A stretch of DNA of 64,000 bases, taken from positions 58,975,600 to 59,039,599 of the forward strand of contig CM055096.1 of assembly GCA_029204225.1 (NCBI GenBank), given 5' to 3'. The notes under the pieces are model-generated. The model worked only from the letters and a program-made list of their open reading frames with translations. It did no database searches and had not been told where the DNA came from. Origin of the DNA: Diphasiastrum complanatum (Eukaryota; Streptophyta; Lycopodiopsida; Lycopodiales; Lycopodiaceae). Positions within the stretch are counted from its first letter, which is position 1. Each line of letters opens with the position of its first letter. The translations under genes and the position numbers were made by a program. This document shows, in pieces, positions 1 through 11,700 of the stretch.

Positions 1-144
1 AGTAGGTTAAGCCTTTGTGATGTTGGATTTTAGGTTAAGCCGTCATTTTGGGTTAGGTTAAGCCATCATTTGAGTTTAGTTCCTAAGTAGAGAAATGAGA
101 GAAGAGCAGATCTTACCCTCAGAATACTCACCCTATGCTTGACG

Positions 145-460
145 TCAAACTTCGGACGGACGTTGCAGGCCGAACGTCGGTCGTTTCCTCATCCTCTTTG
201 TTCCCACAGGTTCATATCGAGGTTGTCCACTGGCCGAAACAGATGGCACCTGAAACGGATCCCGTTTAGAGAAACGGGGCCGTCGGACGGAGAGTTGCAA
301 AACTAGTCCATTTCGCTTGACCTAATTGCGTTTCTCTCTAGTCGAAGGGCCATTTTGACCGAACGATACCCGAATCGAGCCAGGCTCGATCCCTTGGGTT
401 CGTATCGGGATCACAAACCTGTGGACTGTGTTCCCGGACCATTGATGCATTCTACACAAT
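145..460. repeat. GC-rich interspersed repeat, copy A
   Basis: This copy shares its whole length with two further copies at 2,611-3,215 in the same orientation. Landmarks are an imperfect palindrome built on GAAACGGATCCCGTTT, then CTAGTCCATTTCG and CCAGGCTCG.TCCCTTGGGTTC. No open reading frame is conserved between the copies, so I read it as a non-coding repeat of unknown family. The telomere-like TTTAGGGTTTAGGG at about 487 lies just outside it. Confidence 0.7.
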
Positions 461-785
461 ACCATGGCCTATGTGATGAGATAGATTTAGGGTTTAGGGT
501 GGTACAACGTCACATGGGCAACTAATCGGAGCAGGTCCTGGTAGATGTCCGCCGACACAACGAACGGAAGCAAGAAGCAGAATTTCACGAGAGCCAGCGA
601 GAGATAATGGCGCGACTACCGGAGCTACGGCCACATGCCCTCACGGTCCTCGGACCTGCTCCCCCCTACCCCAGCTGGTGAGGGCGAGGAAACGCAGCGG
701 ATTGGAATTAACTTCATCGCAAAACAGCTGGCCATGGTCCTGGAAAGGGTCCCTCGTCGTCGGGCCAGCCAGTAGGTCTTCTGGT

Positions 786-2227
786 TCCCTGTAGTGAATG
801 GCACAGTTATGATGACCATTCACTCTTCTGGTGACCATTCACTCCCTGTAGTGAATGGCACGGTTCTGAAGACCATTCACCACCGTTAGCAGGTTGCAGT
901 TGTTTTCATCACGCTATGGAATCGAGAACGCGCATCACACAAACACCTCAAAACGCGCCAAAATGTTGGCCTTTTGTTTGGTTTTGGATTTAGGGTTTGA
1001 GGAACAAACAACCAGAAGGAGGATATCAAAGATACTGTCGAGCAAGATTCTGATGATGATGAGGAGTACAAGCCTTCAGTGCGCCAGACAGAAAGTTCCA
1101 GCTCTTCAGTAAGTCTGAAGTGTGACAGAAGTATTGAAGTTGCTTGGTATATGACAGGGACGGTGTGAGTGAAAGTTAGTTAAAGCATGTTTTGCAATAA
1201 GAACACAGTTTGAAAGGAGGTTTTGTGGGCTTCAATACCCATTTCCTGAACTCAGACACCCAAGGAAGCAGCATATATCAGACAATGATCAATACCCTTT
1301 CATCTGGATGTTTGGCCAAGAAGCTTTGCAAGGAAGCAATGGTCAAAAATGTCTTTCCAGTGCATGGAGATGGTAGGAGTGGTTCTGACGCCAGTACATG
1401 TTCCCGGATTTTACCACATCATCAATTGCTCCGTCTTGGACTCCACGTCAAACTTTTCTGGTGAGCCTCCAGAGACAGCACCCACTGGTTTCTGATCCAC
1501 TGATCAAAAACCAGCTGATGTTTTCTCTGAAGGCTCACCAAAAACGTTTGGTGTGGAGTCGAAAACGGAGCAATTAATGGCGTGGTAAAGTCCGGGAGTA
1601 TGTGGAGGCGACACAACCACTCCTTTCGTCTGCATGCCCTAGACGGATCTTTTTGGCCATTGCTTTCTTGCAAGGCTTCCTGGCAAAATATCCACCCAGA
1701 AAGGGTACTGAACATTGCATGATATATACTGCTTCGTTGGGTGTCTGAGTTCAGGAAATGGGCAGTGAAGCCAAAACCTAAATCATAAAATAGTATAAAG
1801 CCAACATAACTGCCTTTCAAACTCTGTACAGATTGAAAAACCCGCTCTAACTGGCTTTCATTTACACCATCCCCGTCGGTAACCAAGCAGCTTCAGTACG
1901 TCTGTCGCACTCGCCAGTTATGGAAGAGATCGAACTTTCTTCCTGGCTAACTGAAGGCTTGTACTCTTCATCATCAGAAGAATCTTGCTCAACAGTGTAT
2001 TTGATGTCCTTCTTTTCGCCGTTTGTTTGCTAGCCCTTGGCCCTAAAGCATACGATAGGTCCACACTTTTGCGCGTTTTGATGGGCTTGTGTGGTGTGCG
2101 TCCTCAATTCCATGGCTTGATGAAAACAACTGTGGAAAAACTGTTGTTCACAATTTTGAACTCCAGAAGTTAATGGACACCAGAAGAGTGAATGGTCAGC
2201 TGAACTATGCCATTCACTACAAGGGAC
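786..2227. repeat. 1.4-kb long inverted repeat (foldback), centre near 1,503
   Basis: The two halves are diverged reverse complements: 786-1,497 pairs with 1,505-2,227. Matching landmarks are TGTAGTGAATGGCA near 790 and its complement near 2,215, CAGTTGTTTTCATCA near 897 and its complement near 2,125, CATTTCCTGAACTCAGACAC near 1,240 and its complement near 1,745, and CTGGTTTCTGATC at the centre. Both arms can be read as a similar acidic peptide (DDEEYKPSV in each, then CDR..E.AW). The source is therefore probably part of a protein-coding gene duplicated as an inverted repeat. It could be a foldback transposon or a hairpin small-RNA locus. No terminal transposon ends were recognised. Confidence 0.75.
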
Positions 2228-2278
2228 CACATGACCGACCATCCTGCAAGAGGTATAGCTACCTTTGTCAGCACAGGC

Positions 2279-2606
2279 CTACACAGTACTGTGTCTTATA
2301 TGATGTGATCGGTTTCCCCCCGGATGAACTTCAACAGCTTACTAATTACTTATGCAAAATTCACTACAGGGAACCACGAGACCTACACAGTACTATGTCT
2401 TATATGATGTGATCGGTTTCCCCCCGGATGAACTTCAACAACTTACTAATTACTTATGCAAAATTGTTTCATTCACTACAGGGAACCATGAGACCTACAC
2501 AGTACTTTGTCTTATATGATGTGAGTCGGTTTCCCCTTGAATAAACTTCAACAGCTTACTAATTACTTATGTAAAACTGTTTCATTCACTACAGGGAACC
2601 ATGAGA
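2279..2606. repeat. Tandem repeat, three copies of about 103-112 bp
   Basis: The motif CTACACAGTACT.TGTCTTATATGATGTGA..CGGTTTCCCC starts near 2,279, 2,382 and 2,494. Each copy ends in TTCACTACAGGGAACCA.GAGAC. The block sits between the 1.4-kb inverted repeat and the next pair of GC-rich repeats. It is non-coding as far as can be seen. Confidence 0.8.
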
Positions 2607-2610
2607 CAAA

Positions 2611-3215
2611 ACGGACGACACCTGAAACGGATCCCGTTTGGAGAAACGGGACCGTCAAATGGAAAGCTGCAAAACTAGTCCATTTCGCTTGACCTAATTG
2701 CGTTTATGTCCTGTCGAAGGGCCATTTTGATCGAACGACACCCGAATCGGGCCAGGCTCGGTCCCTTGGGTTCGTATTGGGATCACGAATCCGTGGACTG
2801 TATTCCTGGGCCATTTTGACGATTCCAAATGTTTTCATGTCCCGTCCCTCGCGAAGTGTCCTTGAAGCCCTGTTCAACGTCGAACTTCGGACGGACGTTC
2901 TGAGTTCTTCGTCGGTCCTTTCCTCGTCTTGTCTGTTCCGACAGGTTCCTATCGAGGTTGTCCGCTGGCCGAAACGGACGACACCTGAAACGGATCCCGT
3001 TTGGAGAAACGGGACCATCGGACGGAGAGCTGCAAAACTAGTCCATTTCGACTGACCTAATTGCGTTTATGTCCCGTCAAACGGCCATTTTGACCGGACG
3101 ATACCCAAATTGAGCCAGGCTCGGTCCCTTGGGTTCATACCCGCTTCACGAACCAATGGACTGTATTCCAGGACCATTAATACATTCTACGCAGGTTTAA
3201 TTGTATGCTACACAA
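2611..3215. repeat. GC-rich repeat, copies B and C in tandem (period 363 bp)
   Basis: ACGGACGACACCTGAAACGG occurs at 2,611 and again at 2,974, giving a period of 363 bp. The second copy is partial and runs to about 3,215. Both match copy A at 145-460 in the same direction. Order and spacing suggest a short tandem array split by the inverted repeat and the 110-bp repeats. Confidence 0.75.
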
Positions 3216-3491
3216 GTGTAGCTTTGATGTTGAATCTGCACATACCTGTGGTGCAATGCCTACGACACAATGAGGACGTGGGGTGGGGTTGATGATGTTT
3301 AAGGATGTGGTTATGATGATTATGGTTGTGGCTTGTTTTGATTGTTATGGCTGTGGGGTTGTGGGTTTATGATGATTTGTTAGGTTTATGGTGTTATGTT
3401 GACTGTGCCATTTGTTAAGGTGTCGGGTTTAGCGTGTTATGTTAAATGGTTGAACATGATGCATATGTTATGAGAGAGATGCAGATGTGCT

Positions 3492-3493
<2 letters not shown>

Positions 3494-3555
<62 letters not shown>
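3494..3555. repeat. (CT)n microsatellite
   Basis: About 31 uninterrupted CT units. On the minus strand this follows the acidic C-terminal exon of the hAT transposase, so it marks the 3' side of that gene. The ERERER and SLSLSL peptides it would encode are not real proteins. Confidence 0.95.
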
Positions 3556-3559
<4 letters not shown>

Positions 3560-6275
3560 CGCAAAGCACGCCGAGCGGCATCGTCTGGATCAACCTCTGG
3601 CTCTGGCTCATGATCGGCCGCTGCAACCAGGCACTCATCGGGATTGACCTCCACAAGTCAATCATTCGTGAGAATAGTCGAAGCAACCGTGAGGGCATTA
3701 AATTGAATGTCTTAAACTAATACGAAAGCAAACGATAGAGCATAGACATATACCTGCAAGAGTAGGGCGCGTGAGCCTCCTGCCCTCATGCTCTCTGTGA
3801 TGCGTCAAACCACCCTGGTGTTGGTGTTGCAGTACACCAAGTCATTGCATCGCTCCGTCGTCAAACGGTTCTGCCTGTTCATGTGAACAAGGCTGAACGC
3901 TGACCAGTTCTGCTCGCACACGCAAGCAGAACAGTCCTGCATTAATTGGCAACCACTCGAGTGAGTACCGACCTTGTAGAGAAAATGTGAAAACTGGTTG
4001 GATGAATGAGATTAGACAACATACTTGTGAAAGGACTCGGAGCGCGAGCGTCCTCAGGTCTGGCTGTCCAGCGCCGTAGCTCTCCCACCATGATACAGGC
4101 AAGAGCGTGTTCTCTCAGACACGTGCAAGGTCCTCCCCGAACAGCCCCAGAGAGTGCCTGCAGTTGATCAGCGATGTGCGTGAGTACATCTTGAGCCCGC
4201 GCAGGGAAATTGAACAAACGACAGCGTACGATAGAGCAAGAGTTTACCTGTAACTGAGCCTCTGCACCTCGAGCCTGTTGCGGATACCAGTGTCGCTGCT
4301 GAGGAGGCGGATGTATGCGAACCAGTCCGCACGCAGCTCTGCATCGTCGTACTGCCTCTCGCTCTGAAACAGCGGATGCAGTATGTGGGCCACACTATGA
4401 ATGGGCCAGTGAAACTTATCCCATCGTCGCTGCCACAAGCGCCTGATGGGCTCCAACCTATGGACCAAACCACGTGGAGGCAACAGTTACATACCATCGT
4501 GTTGCGGCAGCAAGACGAAACAGAGTGCGAAATGGAAGTAAGGATGGTGAGACGGAAACAAGTTATACCTGGCAGGGTCCAGCTCAGAACGCTGGAGAGA
4601 CTCGCCTATGCGGTCCATGAACTCGTAAATGAGGCCCATCGTGCACCCCTCGCGATCAACGAGCCTCAGAACAGAGTAGATGGGGCGCAATCAGCTGTTG
4701 CATATCCACCCAGAAAGGCTCCATGAAGTGGATGTCGTGGAAGGCCAAGCCCTCTGGGGTCGTGGACAGGTCCATGGCGGTGAACTCTGCCGAAGTAGCC
4801 ATGTGCCGCAAATCACCCATGAACTTGTGTAGCCGCTCAAACATGATGAACTGGTAGGCGAAGCGGGTGCGAGTGGGCATCTTCAAGTCGAGCCTGCATT
4901 GACAAACGAAATGAGAGGCACACATGAAACAAGCAAAAAAAAAAAAGCATCTTGAACGAGCCAAAAAACAAATACCATATTACCTGCTGAATGTGCAGAA
5001 AAGGGCAGTCATGCGGCGCTTGCGTGTGACGAAGTCCACAACCGCAAGTGCCCTCGTGAGAATCTCACTGACCCAAGGCAAACGCCCGATGGAATGCAGG
5101 AGGAGGTCCAGTGAGTGTGTAGCACATGGAGTCCACACAATGGAGGGGTACTCTGCCATAAGAAGCTCCCCCATACCGCGGCAGTTGGACACATTGTCCG
5201 TCACAACCTTTCGCGGTACGTTCACACGATCAGTTCACAGGCTTGGAAACACATTGCAATCAATCGAAAACCACGCAAAACTTTTGAATCAACATTAAGC
5301 AATAAATGACCAAGCAACTAATGAAAAAAAATTGTACCTGGACAACGCGCTGTGGCCCGACCTCCTCTATCGATGCGCGGATGATGCCGTAAATGTACTC
5401 GGCCGAGTGCACTCTCCCTGCCTCGGAGGCGTCGATGTTGCGCAGTAACATGGAACCGTAACAACTCAAAACAATCACGTTGATGAGTGGACATCTACGA
5501 CGATCAGTCCACCCATCAGCCATGATGGAACAGCCGTATCTATCCCAAGCCTCCTGCAGTGCGGCCAGTCTCTCTCTGACTGATGCAACCCGGTCCTGGA
5601 ACAAAGGGCCGCGTAGTGCGTCGGCTGTGGGTGGTGTAGCCGAGCCCGCAGACTGCAACTTTTGAGATAGTCTCTCGAAAGATGCGGGATGATGCCATGA
5701 TAAAGGGGAGGTTCAGGTCATAGAACATCTGTGCTATGGTCCTGGTGGCCTCTCTGTGCTGCCCCTCTCTGAAAGATCCCGGCATGAACATCTATCTGGT
5801 GCCTCGGGATGTGGATGGCTGGGAGGATGTGGATGGACGATGCGGATCTGGAGCTGGTGGCATAGGTGCAGGTGCGGAAGCGGAGGATGTGGACGGGCCG
5901 TGCAGATCTGACGGTGATGGCAGAGGCGTAGGTGCAGCAAAAAAGGCTGTGGATCCATGGGGAGTACTGGCGAAGGGGGTACAAGTGGCTGTGGCGGAGG
6001 CGGACCAGTGGAAATAGAGTCCACGGAATCTGTGGACGGCTCGCCGGGCTCAGCAACTGGCTCAGAATATGCCTCGAGAATGCGAGCCCTCTCCGTAGCG
6101 GGGATGACCATACAAACGCCGATCCCGTAGCGTCCCCCCGTGGGTCAGACTCGCAACCCCCCCAGATGTGCTCGAACCCGAGAGGCGTTCCCTGCGAACT
6201 GCTTTCGACAAAAAGGGCAACGCCACTTCTTGTCGGGCAACACCTCCACCTCATCCCAAATGGGACGAGCGGCCA

Positions 6276-6276
<1 letters not shown>
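3556..6276 (-). pseudogene. hAT-superfamily transposase (BED zinc finger, DUF659, hATC), decayed, multi-exon
   Basis: Read on the minus strand. The ATG at 6,276 (MAARPIWDEV) leads into a BED-type finger WRCPFC..QFAGNASRVRAHL, then a proline-rich stretch in another frame. The DUF659 core lies at about 5,660-5,338 (GCSIMADGWTDRRRCPLIN; EEVGPQRVVQ). An intron at 5,208-5,337 splices in phase to VVTDNVSNC...WTPCATHSLDLLL (5,207-4,984). The next exon begins at 4,893 (LDLKMPTRTRFA) and holds a 1-base frameshift near 4,690. Then follow RRWDKFHWPIHSVAHILHP near 4,440 and the dimerisation region WWESYGAGQPDLRTLALRVLSQ (4,090-4,028) with CERNWSAFSLVH near 3,890. An acidic last exon lies at about 3,654-3,560. 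Frameshifts near 6,150, 5,663 and 4,690 make it unlikely to encode an active protein. Domains identify the superfamily with good confidence. Exon ends beyond those listed are approximate. Confidence 0.8.

Positions 6277-6278
<2 letters not shown>

Positions 6279-6372
<94 letters not shown>
6279..6372. repeat. (CT)n followed by (CA)n, beside the transposase ATG
   Basis: About 37 CT units (6,279-6,352) followed by about 10 CA units. On the coding strand of the transposase this is a (GA)n leader ending two bases before the ATG, the same layout as in WDR55. Confidence 0.9.
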
Positions 6373-6401
6373 GAAGCACGCAAATCTAATATCTCTCTCT
6401 C

Positions 6402-6450
6402 ACCCTAAACCCTAAACCCCAAACCCAAGCATCCTAAACCCTAAATCCTA
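6402..6450. repeat. Short interstitial telomere-like repeat
   Basis: Several CCCTAAA and variant units (CCCTAAACCCTAAACCCC, CCTAAACCCTAAATCC). Too short and too degenerate to be a telomere. It lies in low-complexity DNA. Confidence 0.6.
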
Positions 6451-6454
6451 AACT

Positions 6455-6672
6455 CACACACACACACCAGGTCTCGTACACGCGCGCACACACACAAATC
6501 CTCTCTCTCTGTCCCTCACACTCTCCGTCTCTTCCTCTCTCTCTCTCACACACAAATCACCACACACACACACATCTATATGCACACAAATCAACAATAT
6601 CCACACACACACACGTAAATTACCACATACACACAATCATCACACACACACACACACACACAAACACCATAA

Positions 6673-6745
<73 letters not shown>
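6455..6745. repeat. Mixed CA/CT low-complexity block
   Basis: Alternating (CA)n and (CT)n runs, ending in a pure (CT)n tract at about 6,675-6,740. No gene is seen here. Confidence 0.85.
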
Positions 6746-6829
6746 TCCCGCCCCTTCTGCGGAACGGTCCGCAGTGCCCGCGCCTTTTGTTTTTTTTTTT
6801 TTTTTTTTTTTAAAAAACGCGTCCGAGGC

Positions 6830-7110
6830 CAGGACGCGTTCTGGGCCCCGGACACGTCCGCGTCCAGACACTAGACGCGTCCAGCCAAAAAAAAAGAAAA
6901 ATAAAATATAAAAAAAAGGGACGTGTCCGACCCCACGTCCGGGGGTCGAACACGTCCGGGTCCGAGCGTCGAACGCGGACGCGGGCATTCTGGCCCGGAC
7001 CCTCATGTCTGATATTATTATTATATATATATATCATAGATCCAGCGGTACCAGGATCCACAGATCCCAGTACCGCGGATCCATACTGATCCGCGGTACC
7101 ATAATATATA
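6830..7110. repeat. GC-rich segment repeated at 7,851-8,035
   Basis: Two modules are shared with the far side of the block in the same orientation: CCCGGACCCT.ATGTCTGA.AT (about 6,993 and 8,012) and TATATATATCATAG.TCC.GCGGTACC (about 7,025 and 7,851). Their order is swapped between the two sides. There is also an Alu-like density of CGCGTCC motifs. Family not recognised. Confidence 0.55.
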
Positions 7111-7131
7111 ATATTTATTTTTTTAATACTT

Positions 7132-7735
7132 TAAAAAAAAAAATTAAGTGGGCAATATGGGTATCAGCTTGAAGTTGTTGACGAGAGCAGTGCATTTATG
7201 CAGGTTGCCGGTTCTGACGAGAGCGAACAGCCAAAGGACCAAGGGGATGCAAAACACCAAAAAGTGTGTTTTCGCTCAGGGAGTCAGAAGGCCAAATCAT
7301 GAAGAGGTCAAACTGTCGGGGCCAGGGTCTACCGGCAGACCCCAGACCCCGCCGTTGGGGGGCTTTGCCTCCCAAACCCCCCACCGAGAGGCTACCGCCC
7401 CTCGGACCCCCTGTTTCTCGGGGGACTACCGCCCCCTGAACCCCCCAGGACTTGCTACTATATAGAAACTGTAATCTAGCCATCTCATAACCATCATGGT
7501 CTCACAGTAGACCCTATACTAACAACCATGCTCAATAATGGCTTCTCCTCATAACGGGGGCCTTACAGATCTGAGCTCACGGTTAACTAGTGACTACTAA
7601 ACTCAGAGGTGCATTATTTAGTTGTCTAACACATTTTGTAGCTGAAAGCATCGGCGACCTGCATAAATACACTGCTCTCGTCAAGAGCTTCAAGCTGATA
7701 CCCATATTGCCCACTAAATTTTTTTTTTTTAAATT
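7132..7735. repeat. Inverted-repeat element, about 80-bp arms around about 435 bp
   Basis: The left arm at 7,132-7,212 contains GGGCAATATGGGTATCAGC. The right arm at 7,652-7,735 is its reverse complement with a few changes, and both arms end in A/T runs. The interior holds a GC-rich stretch (7,318-7,452) with repeated CCCCC runs and no recognised gene. The layout is that of a MITE-like or foldback element. Confidence 0.6.
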
Positions 7736-7740
7736 AAAAA

Positions 7741-7950
7741 ATGGTGCCGCCTTGGTACCGCGGATTTTTGGGCGGCACCATAATGGCGGTACCACCATTA
7801 TGGTACCATAATGGTGGTACCATAATGGCGGTACCATGGGGTACTATGATATATATATATCATAGGTCCCGCGGTACCAAGTCCCGCGGATCCCGGTACC
7901 GCGGGACCACATATGGTACCGCGGTACCATATTGGTCGGTGGTACCAAAA
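7741..7950. repeat. GGTACC-rich palindromic tract
   Basis: GGTACC, CCATTATGG and CCGCGG motifs recur many times within about 200 bp, partly as nested palindromes (GGTACCGCGGTACC-like). A related shorter tract lies at 7,045-7,102. No coding potential seen. Confidence 0.7.
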
Positions 7951-8029
7951 AAAAGAAAAAAAAAATTTTTTTTTTTGGCGAAAATAACACAGGAAATTTT
8001 GCCCGCGTCCGGCCCGGACCCTTATGTCT

Positions 8030-8031
<2 letters not shown>

Positions 8032-8082
<51 letters not shown>
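8032..8082. repeat. (TA)n microsatellite
   Basis: About 25 TA units ending in a T run. Confidence 0.95.
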
Positions 8083-8085
<3 letters not shown>

Positions 8086-8507
8086 TTATACGAAGGATTT
8101 TTACACCATAATAGCGAACACTGATGTGCTAAGACAACAGAATTATTAATAATCACATGGCTCTAACTTGGAGCGGATAAATCTGAGAGAAGAGTTGGTG
8201 TATGCAGAAGGCTAGCAGTATGCAACGGATGATCATTCTCTTGTGAAATTGAAGTGACGAACGAAAAAAATGAATGCTAAGAAGCGGAAGTATGTCATAC
8301 AAAAGATATAGTTTACTGAGAGAGGTTGGTCAATTATGTTCAAGAATAGCACTCACCACACATCTACCTTACAGCTACAGAATCTATGATGACATGTGCA
8401 TGAATGATTGGCAAGAAAGAAAGCATGAAAAAGCCTTGTATGACGTTAGTGGTGCGCTATTTGATTTGTGTGATAATTCTGTTATCTTAGAACATCAGTG
8501 TTCCCTG

Positions 8508-8730
8508 CTCGCTGTTGTGAAATGGTGAAGTCGCGGGCCAGCAGGTGTTGTGAAATGGTGAAGTAGCGGGGGCCAGCAGGGTGTTACCTCAATAGATTTC
8601 ACGGAAAAGCAGCATATTATTTTTTTTTTTTTTACATTGTAAATAAACTCGTTCCAACCCAGTACGTTCCGGAACGTACGGAACGGTCGGAACGGAGCGT
8701 TCCAACCCATTTTGGTCGGAACGGGCTTCT
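8508..8730. repeat. Short tandem duplication and CGTTCC/GGAACG cluster
   Basis: GTTGTGAAATGGTGAAGT.GCGGG occurs twice (8,513 and about 8,548). Downstream, CGTTCC or its complement GGAACG recurs at least seven times in about 75 bp, including a perfect 18-bp palindrome at 8,662-8,679 (GTACGTTCCGGAACGTAC). Confidence 0.65.
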
Positions 8731-8739
8731 AAGGATTAT

Positions 8740-11700
8740 TATAATAATTTTCTAGTTTATTGATTCTAAAACTGACCCATCCCAAGACATAGCAAAAATC
8801 AACATTGGCCCATGCCACTCCCTGCTGCTTCAAAAATATCATTGTTTTTATGACCACATATAGCCACAATTGTTGAAATCCGTGACAAACAGGCAATTGA
8901 GATCTCTGGTTTACTCTCATGCAATCCAGCGAAGCTCTAAAATGATAACAAAAAGTTTCGTCAACTATTTTAGGCTACTTATGTCCCATCACTACCCAGG
9001 CATAAGTTGATATCCGACTTTCAAAAGAATCCAGATTCTCTTAGGTAGACCCAATGCTAACTATAATGCAAACGACAGCTAACAAGAAAAACTTAACAAT
9101 AGAACTCAAAGCAACAAGAAAATACAAGCCCACTTCTACTTCTTTCTGTACTAATGAAAAGATATCAAAGGAAGAATCCTTGCTTGGGAAGATGAAGTAT
9201 CATATAGAGATCTTGTTGGTAGTCTCATATTTTCAATTTGTGACTAAACCATATGTTTAATGAGCTTTCACCGAAAGGATTCTAACACAATGTTATCATG
9301 AGTAATCCATTCATCGCTTTCAAAACATAGAAGTGGAAACATCTATGGCAATGGCATTGACGTTCTAGCAAGGTAGATGTCAAGACATCTGACAGGCTGC
9401 CTGCTCCCTCTCACACATAAGCTGCAATAATGTCTAACGCAAGGAGGAGCCAAGCCAATAAACTATGTCATGAGACTTCTACTCTATGCAACGGACATAG
9501 TTTTGGCCATTCTTAAAGAAAAACTTTCATGAATTGAGCCATTCAAAAAAAGAATGCAATATTACAAAAATTGAATAAATCCAGCCATTGGAGAATTCAC
9601 CCAAAACCACATCATGCTGACATCTCTATGAGGAAAAAGTAAGTTGATGGCACATGATAAATGTGGTAGCTCAAATTAAAGAATAGTACAATTGAAGAAT
9701 AAAATGATAAATGAAGAAAAAATGCTCATTGGTGGCACTTGATCTCTTGAGGTAATAGGATACGCTATCATGACATGGAGCTAGTCTGGGTGGTCTAATC
9801 AGAAGCAGTCACTCGCTGCACCTCTGGTGAGGTTGGGAAGAGATGTCAGACCCTAGATCATAGGGAGGTTGGAACGACTATGTGCAATGATAACATGGTC
9901 ACTGTGCATCTCTGACAAGGCTGGCAAGAAATGTCAGGCCCCTGATCAATGTCCAATTCATTCTCATATCTTACATTGCACTGCAAGTACCTACATGGGG
10001 AAGTATGATTTATTCTGCTTATGATAATCTGCTGATGAAGTAATATTGATCTTTATAAGTTTCAAAATGCCACACAACATTGTTTTTAGTATATGAATGA
10101 AGAGATTAGAGAGGCGTGTCAATCATGAAAGAACAATAATATCATCCAAGAATCTAAATTGTAGACAAGACATCGGCTCCTCGCTCTTATCTATGTCACA
10201 ATGAATCTCCATGCAAACTATCCCGTTTGCATTTGTAAGGGAACTGACCCCTCTCATTCTCTGGTATGAAAAAAAAACTTAGCTGACCCATCACAATAAT
10301 CAACCTTGATAACACTAGGAGTCGGAGGTAGCCTAGTACCACAACAGCATCTTCAAACGTGCACCTGCAACATATTCTTATGATAAGGGTTGGCTTAATG
10401 TAGAAAGGACAATTACATATTCATCTGATATATTGGATAAAAGAGTTGTCTAACTGGTACATACTCCACATGTGGAGGACAGATGATAGAAAGTCTCATA
10501 AATGCACATGAGCATGAAGCATATGCAATACCATTTTCTTTGAGTGAGGAGATTGGATAGAAAGTGCCACAAGTATCAATGCTGTCTAATCTTTGTCTAA
10601 GAATAGAGAATCGGTTGGAACAGAGCCTCCACCTATAGAGGTTGAACATAAAATCATCCAAAAGGTGTGGAGGGACTCGGGAGAAACATGAAATTCAATC
10701 ATACATGTCTTAAAGCTTAGGGGCGCCAACTCGACTACACTACAACGCTCACCATGTGAGTGGCAAGTCAAATGACCGGAAGATAGCTCATTAAAAGGGC
10801 ACAATAAATGGCCAACTAATGGGCCTCCCCTGACTGAAGTAATTGGCATCCATATGATGTTGTAGGTCCTAACTAGTCCTTTGATATATGCAACAAGACC
10901 CAATTTATAAGTGGACCTCACATAGTAACACAAGATCCTCTAACTAGTCATGTCTACTAGTCCATAATTCCCACCATTGAAGTCCGCAAAGAAGAAAACT
11001 TCACCTACCATTGACTAATGGACTCATGTAAGGTGAAGCTCAACAAATCCACCTATAATGTCCGCGTGTAAAACCTAAAATATCAACGTATGATTTTACC
11101 CAAATATATCATGACTCTCCTGTCTCTAAACTATTTAGATGACTACTTGAAGCTATCCATACAAAAGCATGTTGGTCTCCTAATTCTTTCCATCCACCTT
11201 CTTGAAATCAAAACTCCATGAGTATCAAAAAATCTCTTCAAAATATTTTGTGTCCTCATCAAGAAAAGAATATCACCCTTATGAAGGAAATCTCTATGAT
11301 CCCCTATCATGGATGCAATCGTTTGAAGAAAACTTTCAAAAAGTAATGGGCAAATAATGGATGGTCTGTTGATCTCTTCTCACCAAAATCCTAGAGAAAG
11401 AGACAAAAAGAGAGATAGAGAGTCATATTGATCAAGGAATGTGAAATCTTAAAGTATATCATATAATAATATAAGGGAGAAACCCTAACCTTAGCTAGAG
11501 AACTTGTACTATGAGTTACTTTATGTTAGACCACATTTTAGAAACATTCATTTGTCTAGAATGGAGGGTTTGCTTCAAGATTACATGCATTATGTTATAA
11601 GCCAAAAGCCACCACCTTGTTGGACAAAATTGTAGCTGTTTCTAATTCGATTCTTTGATTCTCCTCTAGTTCGGTGTTCTACTTCTCATCCCTTACCTTG

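Larger units (their letters stand above)
3440..6352 (-). mobile_element. hAT DNA transposon remnant (ends not defined)
   Basis: The span is set by the transposase gene and its bounding (CT)n tracts. I could not find a convincing pair of short terminal inverted repeats or an 8-bp target duplication, so true ends are unknown. Confidence 0.5.

Noticed and set aside
1422-1886. 154-residue minus-strand frame as a gene
   Set aside because: It crosses the centre of the 1.4-kb inverted repeat, so half of it is the complement of the other half; only the upstream acidic frame is similar in both arms.
3442-6415. Long frames coding ERERER, SLSLSL or THTHTH repeats (also at 39.4, 48.0, 53.4 and 57.8 kb)
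   Set aside because: They are translations of (GA)n, (CT)n and (CA)n microsatellites open in several frames at once; no real gene start or domain.
6402-6450. Possible telomere
   Set aside because: Only a few degenerate CCCTAAA units inside low-complexity DNA, with genes on both sides.
8274-8528. 84-residue plus-strand frame as a small gene
   Set aside because: No domain, no recognisable homologue, and it ends inside a short tandem repeat; possibly a transposon scrap.
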